A stretch of 64,000 nucleotides of DNA from SIG440 sp045646865. GTDB lineage: Bacteria > Bacillota > Clostridia > Monoglobales > Monoglobaceae. How positions within the stretch are numbered: the first letter of the stretch is position 1; each line of letters opens with the position of its first letter. The notes under the pieces are model-generated. The model searched no databases. It saw only the letters and a program-made list of their open reading frames with translations, and was not told where the DNA came from. The stretch is taken from assembly GCA_045646865.1 (NCBI GenBank), contig JAZRLM010000007.1, forward strand, positions 62,001-126,000, in the 5' to 3' direction. Below are positions 57,181 to 64,000 of this stretch, piece by piece. Position numbers and translations under genes: made by a program.

Positions 57181-57978
57181 ATGGAAACAGGTATAAATTT
57201 ATTCTGCTACGGTGATGCAGGTGAACTTAATATAACAGAGCAGATTGAACTGATGCAGAAAAATGATTTTACACATACATTTATAATGGCAGACCACCCG
57301 CTTCTTAACGGCTCTCTGGTTGACAAGGTCAAGCGTGCAGGAATCGCCTTTGACACTCTCCACGCCCCTTTTTACGGAATCAATGATATGTGGAAGACGG
57401 GCATTGACGGTGACGAAATGCTGAGGCAGCTTATTGATTGCGTTCAGAAATGCGCTGATTTTGATATTCCCGTAGCGATTGTGCATTTATCATCAGGAAA
57501 GCCTGCCCCTGTAATCAGCGATGCGGGCAACGGTCGTTTTGCACGGTTGATTGAAAAAGCTCGTGAAAAGAATATAACCCTTGCGTTTGAAAACCAGCGA
57601 TTTGTTGCAAATCTGGCATCGGTAATGGAACAACACGGAGATGTTGGCTTCTGCTGGGATGTGGGTCATGAGGGTTGCTTTACAAGAGGAATAAATTTTA
57701 TGAACCTGTTTGGCAACCGGCTGACTGCGGTTCACCTGCACGACAACCATCACCTCCCCGACGAGGACGAGCACCTTATACCATTTGACGGAATTCGTGA
57801 CTATGAACTTATTGCAGAGACTCTGGCTCACTACGGGTTCAGTGGAACTGTTATGCTGGAACTGTTCAGGTCTGAAAGTGATAAATATAAATCCTTTACC
57901 CCTGAGGAATATTACAGTCGTGCAGGTGTGGCGGCAAAGAAACTTGCTCGTATGATTGAAGAAAAAAAGAATAAATAA
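57181..57978 (+). CDS. Sugar phosphate isomerase/epimerase (xylose-isomerase-like TIM barrel)
   Basis: 265 residues. AP endonuclease 2-like TIM barrel: DTLHAPFYGIND, VAIVHLSSGKPAP, LAFENQRFVANL, VGFCWDVGHEGCFTRG, LTAVHLHDNHHLPDEDEHLIPFDG, TVMLELFRSESD give the metal-binding His/Asp/Glu set in family order. Sugar unknown. TACGGAGG at 57166-57173 sets ATG. Confidence 0.88.
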   Translation: METGINLFCYGDAGELNITEQIELMQKNDFTHTFIMADHPLLNGSLVDKVKRAGIAFDTLHAPFYGINDMWKTGIDGDEMLRQLIDCVQKCADFDIPVAIVHLSSGKPAPVISDAGNGRFARLIEKAREKNITLAFENQRFVANLASVMEQHGDVGFCWDVGHEGCFTRGINFMNLFGNRLTAVHLHDNHHLPDEDEHLIPFDGIRDYELIAETLAHYGFSGTVMLELFRSESDKYKSFTPEEYYSRAGVAAKKLARMIEEKKNK

Positions 57979-57981
57979 AAC

Positions 57982-58008
57982 AAAGCTGACCTCGGTCAGC
58001 TTTATTTT
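57982..58008 (+). terminator. Terminator after isomerase gene
   Basis: AAAGCTGACC and GGTCAGCTTT pair around TC; the tail is ATTTTG. Confidence 0.8.
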
Positions 58009-58010
58009 GT

Positions 58011-58039
58011 GCATATATCCGGTCGGGATTTCATATAAT
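58011..58039 (+). promoter_or_regulatory. Candidate sigma-E (mother-cell) promoter of spoIIP
   Basis: GCATATA (58011-58017), 14 nt, CATATAAT (58032-58039), matching the sigma-E pattern (GCATATT, 14 nt, CATACAAT) at the right distance from spoIIP. Confidence 0.6.
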
Positions 58040-58072
58040 TAAACATCATACTTGCGAGAAAGGAAAGTCAGA

Positions 58073-59266
58073 ATGAAACCATACAGAGCCATAGTAATTG
58101 ATGGAAAAAAGATTATAAGACGAGGCTTGCAAATTGGTATAATGATAGTGGTTACAAGTCTTGTCTTTGTTAATATAAAAATTGCGGGTGTTCAATGGAC
58201 TATTCCTGACGGAAGACGAATTATCAGCGATAGTATTCCTGTGATTCGACAAGACAATGACGAAGGACGGCTGACGGTTTCGGATGTGTTTAAAAAAGCT
58301 CTTAGTTTTGTGATGACATTTGACCCCTGTGATGAAAGAACGGTATTATTTGGGGAGATGCCCGTTATACGCGCGGTAAGCGGAGGCTATCTTGCAAGAA
58401 CGGCAAATGCAAGCTCGTATAACAGCCAAAGAGTTGACCAAGGCGAAAAAACAGGAGATATTCCCAAGCCGCAAAGCGAACATTATCCCATAAAAGAGGT
58501 TGATTCAAGTCAGGCAAAAGCTCTTGGAAAGAATTCGGGTAAAATCCTTATCCGCAACGAAACTACATACAGTATAAACATTGCCGAAATGTTAAACGCA
58601 CCTCTTACCTTTGATATGAAAGGTGCTGCTCCCAAAATCCTGATAGTGCATACCCATGGCACAGAAAGCTATTCTCCTGAAGGTGCCGAGGTGTATCAAG
58701 CAGACAAAAGCGACCGCAGCCTGGATAAGACCCAAAACATGGTCAAAGTAGGAGAGGCAATGAAACAAATTTTTGAGGAACGCGGCATTTCAGTTATTCA
58801 CGACACCACTCTTCACGACCATCCTGACTTTAACGGGTCATACGAGAATTCCCGCAAAACAATAGAAAAGTATCTGTCAAAGTACCCAAGCATATGTATA
58901 GTGCTGGATATTCACAGGGATGCGTTTATATATGATGACGGCAGCAAAGCAAAATTCGTTACCGAAATAGACGGCAAAAAGGTTGCACAGCTTATGTTTG
59001 TTGTGGGCACAGATGCAGGCGGCTTAAATCACCCCAAGTGGCGTGAAAATATGAAGCTTGCCATCAAGTTGCAAAATCATATTAACGGCAAGCTCCCCAC
59101 ACTGATGCGCGGAGTAAATCTGCGTACCGAGCGGTTTAACGGGCACACCACCTGCGGCAGTATGATAATCGAGGTGGGCAGCAGTGGCAACACTCTTGCC
59201 GAGGCAATTGACGGTGCCCAATACGGAGCGTCAACAATTGCAGAATTTTTAAATACCTTAAAATGA
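58073..59266 (+). CDS. spoIIP: Stage II sporulation protein P
   Basis: 397 residues. One N-terminal membrane helix (about 20-40), then extracytoplasmic domain with ILIVHTHGTESYSPEG, IHDTTLHDHPDFNGSYENSRKTIEKYL, VLDIHRDAF and EVGSSGNTLAEA, the SpoIIP amidase/endopeptidase signature. SpoIIP cleaves peptidoglycan with SpoIID and SpoIIM during engulfment, so the organism can sporulate or derives from a sporulating lineage. GAAAGGAAAG at 58059-58068 selects ATG 58073. Confidence 0.95.
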   Translation: MKPYRAIVIDGKKIIRRGLQIGIMIVVTSLVFVNIKIAGVQWTIPDGRRIISDSIPVIRQDNDEGRLTVSDVFKKALSFVMTFDPCDERTVLFGEMPVIRAVSGGYLARTANASSYNSQRVDQGEKTGDIPKPQSEHYPIKEVDSSQAKALGKNSGKILIRNETTYSINIAEMLNAPLTFDMKGAAPKILIVHTHGTESYSPEGAEVYQADKSDRSLDKTQNMVKVGEAMKQIFEERGISVIHDTTLHDHPDFNGSYENSRKTIEKYLSKYPSICIVLDIHRDAFIYDDGSKAKFVTEIDGKKVAQLMFVVGTDAGGLNHPKWRENMKLAIKLQNHINGKLPTLMRGVNLRTERFNGHTTCGSMIIEVGSSGNTLAEAIDGAQYGASTIAEFLNTLK

Positions 59267-59274
59267 CCAATATT

Positions 59275-59309
59275 ATGCAGCAATGCCTTAGGGATGTTGC
59301 TGCATTTTG
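59275..59309 (+). terminator. Terminator after spoIIP
   Basis: ATGCAGCAA and TTGCTGCAT form a perfect 9-bp stem around a 13-nt loop, then TTTG. Confidence 0.8.
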
Positions 59310-59366
59310 TTATGGCTGTAATACTTTTAGAAATTCATCATATATCTGTATGTAGAGGTGAAATAG

Positions 59367-60260
59367 ATGAAGTGTTATAATTTTGAAATGCTAAAAAAGG
59401 ATGTCGAGCTGCTTGCGCAAAGATTCCCTAATATAGAATGGGGAAGCATCGGCAAATCTGTATGGGGCAGAGAGCTGTATTACATAAGACTGGGTCATGG
59501 CAAAAAGAAAATTTCATACAACGGTGCCCACCACGGGATGGAATGGATAACTTCGGCCATGCTGATGAAATTTGCAAAAGATTTTCTTGCGGCTTTGCGT
59601 GACGGTAAAAGCCTTTGCGGATTTTCGGTGGAGGCGTTATGTAAAAAGACTTCCTTATATATAATACCAATGCTGAACCCTGACGGGGTAGAACTGTCAA
59701 CAAGTGGTCTGCCTGAGTGGCTGTCTGAAGACGAGCGCGACAGATTGATACAGTATAATGGCTCAGAAGATTTCACAAGATGGCAGGCGAATGCTCGTGG
59801 TGTTGACCTTAATCACAATTATGATGCAATGTGGCAGCAATCAAAGGCAATGGAAAAGGAGTATGGTATCTATGGCCCCGGTCCAACAAGATTTTCGGGT
59901 GAAGCTCCATTGTCCGAGCCCGAGAGTCGCGCTCTTGCGGAATTTACTGTTGAACAAGATTTTGATATGGCACTTGCATTTCACAGTCAGGGCAAGGTAA
60001 TATATCAGGGATTTCAGGGCAAGGAACCACCGGTTTCTGTAAAAATTGCAAATGCGTTTGAACTGATTTCACCATACAAACTGGACACAACCGAAGGAAT
60101 AGCGTCCTACGGCGGCTATAAGGATTGGTTTGTTGACAAATTCCGTCGGCCGGGCTTTACCATAGAGGTGGGCGAGGGCGTAAATCCTTTGCCTTATGAA
60201 AACCTTCCTATAATATATAAGGAAACGCTTCCTTTATTATTAGGTGCAATGACGGTATAA
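59367..60260 (+). CDS. M14-family zinc carboxypeptidase/endopeptidase
   Basis: 297 residues. Zinc motif H56-xx-E59 in GAHHGMEWIT, MLNPDGVELSTSGL, ARGVDLNHNYDAMW (substrate-binding RN-R type), ALAFHSQG (third zinc ligand) and FTIEVGEG (catalytic Glu) complete the M14 set. Similar enzymes in sporulating bacteria cut gamma-D-glutamyl-diamino acid bonds in wall peptides; the position behind spoIIP agrees. No signal peptide, so a cytoplasmic wall-peptide recycling role is more likely. Confidence 0.88.
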   Translation: MKCYNFEMLKKDVELLAQRFPNIEWGSIGKSVWGRELYYIRLGHGKKKISYNGAHHGMEWITSAMLMKFAKDFLAALRDGKSLCGFSVEALCKKTSLYIIPMLNPDGVELSTSGLPEWLSEDERDRLIQYNGSEDFTRWQANARGVDLNHNYDAMWQQSKAMEKEYGIYGPGPTRFSGEAPLSEPESRALAEFTVEQDFDMALAFHSQGKVIYQGFQGKEPPVSVKIANAFELISPYKLDTTEGIASYGGYKDWFVDKFRRPGFTIEVGEGVNPLPYENLPIIYKETLPLLLGAMTV

Positions 60261-60329
60261 AGGCTTGCTAAACAGCGAGATATGTGATATACTTACCAAA
60301 GAAAATAATCCGAAAGGAATGTATATATT

Positions 60330-61658
60330 ATGCAGCAGAAAAAGATAAAGGTTATCGGCGCAGGTCTTGCGGGTTGCGAGGCGGCATGGCAGATTGCTAA
60401 TAGAGGTATTTTGGTGGAGCTTTATGAAATGAAACCCCAAAAATATTCCCCTGCCCATAAAAGCCCTGATTTTGCAGAACTGGTGTGTAGCAACTCTTTT
60501 CGTGCCGACGGAATTTATAACGCAGTCGGACTGCTTAAGGAAGAAATGCGTCGTCTTGGCTCGCTGATTATGGAGTGTGCCGATGCGGTGAAGGTTCCGG
60601 CAGGTGGTGCCCTGGCGGTTGACCGTGATGCCTTTTCGAAAATGGTTACTGAAAAAATAAAATCTCATCCCAATATCTGCGTAATTGAGCAGGAAGTAAC
60701 AGAAATCAATACAGATGAATATACTGTTATAGCGGCGGGCCCCCTTGCCTCGGATGCCATTGCCGAAACTGTTTTAAAACTGACAGGGGATACCGCCCTT
60801 CATTTCTATGATGCGGCGGCACCCATTGTGGTCTATGACAGTATTGATATGTCAAAGGCTTTCAAGGCAGCACGTTACGGCAAGGGTGGCGATGACTACA
60901 TCAATTGCCCGATGACCAAGGAGGAATACCTTGCCTTCCGCGAAGAACTGGTAAATGCCGAGGCAGCACAGGTACACGAAGGGGTGGAGAACCCTAAAGT
61001 GTTTGAGGGTTGTATGCCGATTGAGATTATGGCAGCACGTGGAGTGGATACAATGCGCTATGGTCCCCTTAAACCGGTCGGACTTACCAACCCCCACGAT
61101 GGCAGTCGTCCTTATGCCGTGGTACAGCTGCGTCAGGACAATGGCGCCGCAAGTATGTTTAATATAGTAGGCTTTCAGACTCACCTTAAATTCGGCGAAC
61201 AAAAAAGGGTGTTCGGTATGATACCGGGTCTTGAAAATGCCGAGTTTGTTCGTTATGGAGTTATGCACCGTAATACCTATATAAATTCGCCTCGGTTGCT
61301 TACCGATAAATATAATATGAAGGAATTCCCCAAGGTGTATTTTGCAGGCCAGATAACCGGTGTGGAGGGCTATATTGAATCTGCCTCGTCGGGGTTGTGG
61401 GCAGGACTATGTGCGTCTTCCTCGATTCTGGACAAAGAACCGCCTGAAATTTCTTCAAAAACCGCGATGGGAGCATTGGCAAAATATATATCCAATCCCG
61501 CGGTAACGGAATTTCAGCCTATGAACGTGAATTTTGGTATTTTTGAAGATTTGGGCGAGAGAATTAAGGACAAGCGAGAAAAAGCTGAGCGTTACGCGGC
61601 AAGAAGCTTCTCAGAGATTGATGCGATAAACCGCACTCAGGCAGAATATGTCAGATAA
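60330..61658 (+). CDS. trmFO: Methylenetetrahydrofolate-tRNA (uracil-5-)-methyltransferase TrmFO
   Basis: 442 residues. FAD-binding VIGAGLAGCEAAWQIANRG, then YEMKP...HKSPDFAELVCSNSFRAD (family signature with catalytic cysteine), KVYFAGQITGVEGYIESASSGLWAG and QPMNVNFGIF. Makes m5U54 in tRNA T loops using folate, the usual route in Firmicutes. The gene follows M14 by 69 nt with AAAGGAATG before ATG. Confidence 0.97.
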   Translation: MQQKKIKVIGAGLAGCEAAWQIANRGILVELYEMKPQKYSPAHKSPDFAELVCSNSFRADGIYNAVGLLKEEMRRLGSLIMECADAVKVPAGGALAVDRDAFSKMVTEKIKSHPNICVIEQEVTEINTDEYTVIAAGPLASDAIAETVLKLTGDTALHFYDAAAPIVVYDSIDMSKAFKAARYGKGGDDYINCPMTKEEYLAFREELVNAEAAQVHEGVENPKVFEGCMPIEIMAARGVDTMRYGPLKPVGLTNPHDGSRPYAVVQLRQDNGAASMFNIVGFQTHLKFGEQKRVFGMIPGLENAEFVRYGVMHRNTYINSPRLLTDKYNMKEFPKVYFAGQITGVEGYIESASSGLWAGLCASSSILDKEPPEISSKTAMGALAKYISNPAVTEFQPMNVNFGIFEDLGERIKDKREKAERYAARSFSEIDAINRTQAEYVR

Positions 61659-61693
61659 TTCCCAAAAAAATACTTTAAAATTGCAAAAAGCTC

Positions 61694-61722
61694 TTGACAT
61701 AATTGACAAAGAGTATTACAAT
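61694..61722 (+). promoter_or_regulatory. S-layer gene promoter P1
   Basis: TTGACA (61694-61699), 17 nt, TACAAT (61717-61722). Confidence 0.7.
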
Positions 61723-61812
61723 ATATGACGTAGAAGTTTGTTTTTTTGAACAATATATAGTTGTTTGATAAAATAATCGACAAAATATTAAAATATCCTG
61801 AAAATACCGTAT

Positions 61813-61842
61813 TTGACAAAAGAATTTAAAAAGTGTTACAAT
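61813..61842 (+). promoter_or_regulatory. S-layer gene promoter P2
   Basis: TTGACA (61813-61818), 18 nt, TACAAT (61837-61842), preceded by GTGT. Confidence 0.7.
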
Positions 61843-61865
61843 CATGTTACATTTTTGAATTGCTG

Positions 61866-61895
61866 TTGACATATCCGGTGTTTTGGTGATATAAT
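61866..61895 (+). promoter_or_regulatory. S-layer gene promoter P3
   Basis: TTGACA (61866-61871), 18 nt, TATAAT (61890-61895). A leader of ~95 nt leads to the start codon. No other feature is seen in 61659-61997. Confidence 0.8.
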
Positions 61896-61997
61896 CAACC
61901 TAAGTTAATGGGAGTAGTGTGTAATCCTTTTAACGCACCAATTACTTTGCAAAAAAATTAATAAACATATATTTATAATTTAAAGGAGGATTTGAGA

Positions 61998-64000
61998 ATG
62001 TATAATCTCAAAAAAGTGATTGCTTCTATCTGCGTTATCGCTATGATGCTCACAACAGTTGCTCTTGGTGCAACTTACACTGACGTTGCAGAAGATAGTG
62101 CTTATTATGAAGCAGTTGAAACACTCAACAAACTCGAAATCGTTACAGGTTACGAAGACGGTACTTACAAGCCCGAAGCTGGCGTAACAAGAGCTGAAAT
62201 GGCTGCTCTTATCGCTAGAATCCAGGGTTATGGTGACACAGCTGCAGGCAGCGCTAACACAGGCTTTGCTGACGTTCCCGCAAGTCACTGGGCATCTGGC
62301 TACATTGCTAATGCTGCAGGCATGGGCATCATCAACGGCTATGGCGACGGCAACTTCGGTCCCGACGCTCCCGTTCTTTACGAACAGGCTGTTAAGATGG
62401 TAATGGCTACACTCGGCTACACACCTTACGCTGAAAACAACGGTGGTTACCCCGGTGGTTACCTCGCTGCTGCTCAGAGATATGATGTAGTTGCAGGTGT
62501 TGCAAATGCTACAATGGGTACAGAAGCTAACCGTGGTACAATTGCACAGCTTCTTGTTAATGCAATTGACACACCTCTCATGGCTCAGAAGACATGGGCT
62601 ACAGATGGTACAGCTGAATACGTTATCTATGATGGCGAAGACTATGCTCTTAAGACTCTTATGAGTGTAAACCTTGGCTACGTTAAGATTCGTGGTGTTG
62701 TTACATCAACTCCTGTAACAGATCTCTACGCTGCTAAAGATATCGACACATCTGAAGAAGCAGTTATCGAAGTTACTGTTACAGACACATTTGACACAGC
62801 TAACAAAGACTTTGGTTATGACGAAGATGGTTACTACGTTGGCGAAGATACATTCCTCGTTGGCGAAACAGATGCTGCTGATTACATCGGTATGTCAGTT
62901 CTTGCTTATGTAAAGAAACTTGACAACAACGATTACGAAGTAGTTTCTATCGCTGCTGATACAGCTAGAAACAAGGTTCTCACAATGGACCTCACACAGT
63001 TCAACCAGATCAATGCTCAGGGTAAGTTTGAATACTTCAAGACAGCTGATGCTAAGACAGCTACAGCAGTAGTTGTTGCAGATGCTACAGTTGTATTCAA
63101 CAACGACGGTGGTTTTGCTGTTGCTGACATCTTCGGCGACGAAGTTGCTAACAACGGTGCTACAGAAAACGGCGGTGTAATCGCTCTTGTTGACAACGAC
63201 ACAACAAATGGTTATGACGTAATCTTTGTTGACATCGCTGAAACAGCAGTTGTTGACGAAGCTGAAGAAGGCTTTGTTGCATTCAAAGAAATGACAAGTG
63301 TTAGAGAACTTATGGATCTCACAATTGACGAAGATGACGAAAATGCTATCATCAGCATCACAAAGGATGGCGAAGCAGTTGCTGCAGCTGACCTTAAGGA
63401 ATGGGATGTTCTTTCAATCATCGCAAACGCTGATGGTTCATACATTGCTGCTGAAGTAATTTCTAACGCAATCGTTGGTACAATCAAGTCAGTTTCTAAG
63501 TCAACTGCTTCTGCAGATGACAAGGCTTACACAATTGACAACGCTAAGTATGATGTAGCTGCAGGCGCTTACGGTGTTGAAGACCTCGCTATCGGTGCAG
63601 GCGGTACATTCTACATTGACAAGTACGGCAAGATTGCTGCATTCAACGAAGACGCAGCTCTTGCTACAGGTGTTGCTGCTAACTATGCCTATGTAACAGC
63701 TGCAGCTATCGACACAGATGTTCTTACAGGCGAAAACACAGCTATCGTTCAGATGATAACTGCTGAAGGTCTTGTAGCTCTTAACATCAAGTCTACAAAC
63801 GCTAAGGTAAACGGCGCTGCATTCAGTGCTGATGATGAAGCTACTAACACAACAGGCGAACTTGAAGCACTTCTCAAGAACAAGGTTGTTAAGTATACAA
63901 AGGATTCATCAGACAAGATTAAGACTATAACAACAGCTGATGCTGACGAAGATATCACTGCAGCAACAGGTGCTACTGGAGCTGGCAAGACATACGATGC
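61998..64000 (+). CDS. S-layer-type protein with SLH domains (5' part; continues past window)
   Basis: 667 codons are visible with no stop before the window end. Signal peptide 1-25 (ending ALGATY). Three SLH repeats occupy ~26-190: YTDVAEDSAYYEAVETLNKL, FADVPASHWASGYIANAAGMG, and a more divergent GYLAAAQRYDVVAG unit. The remainder is an acidic Ala/Thr/Val/Asp-rich beta region with few aromatic residues and one cysteine-free stretch after the signal peptide, as in S-layer proteins. Codon use is strongly biased (nearly all ACA for Thr, GCT/GCA for Ala, AAC/GAC), like the ribosomal genes, and three promoters precede it; both suggest very high expression. AAAGGAGG at 61982 precedes ATG 61998. 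Confidence 0.88.
   Translation, partial: MYNLKKVIASICVIAMMLTTVALGATYTDVAEDSAYYEAVETLNKLEIVTGYEDGTYKPEAGVTRAEMAALIARIQGYGDTAAGSANTGFADVPASHWASGYIANAAGMGIINGYGDGNFGPDAPVLYEQAVKMVMATLGYTPYAENNGGYPGGYLAAAQRYDVVAGVANATMGTEANRGTIAQLLVNAIDTPLMAQKTWATDGTAEYVIYDGEDYALKTLMSVNLGYVKIRGVVTSTPVTDLYAAKDIDTSEEAVIEVTVTDTFDTANKDFGYDEDGYYVGEDTFLVGETDAADYIGMSVLAYVKKLDNNDYEVVSIAADTARNKVLTMDLTQFNQINAQGKFEYFKTADAKTATAVVVADATVVFNNDGGFAVADIFGDEVANNGATENGGVIALVDNDTTNGYDVIFVDIAETAVVDEAEEGFVAFKEMTSVRELMDLTIDEDDENAIISITKDGEAVAAADLKEWDVLSIIANADGSYIAAEVISNAIVGTIKSVSKSTASADDKAYTIDNAKYDVAAGAYGVEDLAIGAGGTFYIDKYGKIAAFNEDAALATGVAANYAYVTAAAIDTDVLTGENTAIVQMITAEGLVALNIKSTNAKVNGAAFSADDEATNTTGELEALLKNKVVKYTKDSSDKIKTITTADADEDITAATGATGAGKTYD

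Noticed and set aside
1..64000. CRISPR array
   Set aside because: No series of regularly spaced direct repeats was found on inspection, and no cas gene is present.

Overview
The window comes from a low-GC, anaerobic, endospore-forming Firmicute, most likely an uncultured gut Clostridium-like lineage (class Clostridia). The basis is a canonical S10-spc-alpha ribosomal superoperon with S14 type Z, zinc-type L33 and L36 and a KOW protein between map and infA, together with the sporulation gene spoIIP, a flavin reductase-rubredoxin fusion, SLH-domain surface proteins and dockerin-like repeats. No narrower taxonomy can be claimed from sequence alone.

Layout. (1) 1-10.4 kb: the 3' part of a cell-surface polysaccharide cluster: three glycosyltransferases, an EpsG/Wzy-like polymerase, a pyruvyl transferase, a flippase, an NTP_transf_5 protein and two ferredoxin/FrhB-like proteins, all on the plus strand. 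(2) 10.4-18.9 kb: a mixed region of small housekeeping genes (dus, mntP, CDF exporter, nitroreductase, deformylase, AbrB regulator) interleaved with gene remnants: a deoR/xylulokinase chimera, a sugar isomerase, a UDP-glycosyltransferase, a ROK kinase and half of a tRNA-Ser. (3) 18.9-36.2 kb: HPr, then the ribosomal superoperon from rpsJ to rplQ with secY, adk, map, infA and rpoA. (4) 36.2-41.9 kb: phosphoglycolate phosphatase, a YkvI transporter, then rpmG-secE-nusG-rplKAJL, displaced from its usual place and not followed by rpoBC. (5) 41.9-47.3 kb: an accessory block with an orphan promoter-terminator unit, a tRNA-Arg whose 3' end is duplicated, a candidate type I toxin-antitoxin locus, and a four-gene surface operon (SLH plus cohesin-like, dockerin-like, cohesin-like, and a 63-aa peptide). 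(6) 47.3-61.7 kb: Fic protein, rubredoxin fusion, ECF S component, metK, recR-queG-like-rlmD, a four-helix-bundle gene behind a long structured leader, a frameshifted acyltransferase, flavodoxin, TraX, an isomerase, spoIIP, an M14 peptidase and trmFO. (7) 61.7-64 kb: three tandem promoters and the 5' part of a large SLH (S-layer type) protein that runs off the window.

How the parts fit together. SLH domains generally bind a pyruvylated secondary wall polymer, so the pyruvyl transferase of region 1 could decorate the polymer that anchors the SLH proteins of regions 5 and 7; this is inference. The SLH-cohesin-like and dockerin-like proteins of region 5 look like a small self-assembling surface scaffold. 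The strongest candidates for undescribed biology are the type I toxin-antitoxin locus near 43.4 kb, the surface operon and its EDVITTS peptide, the four-helix-bundle element near 54.5 kb, and two kinds of repeated hairpin-rich intergenic DNA. Several remnants carry homopolymer indels, so some frameshifts could be assembly errors; the nonsense codons and internal deletions are harder to explain that way.
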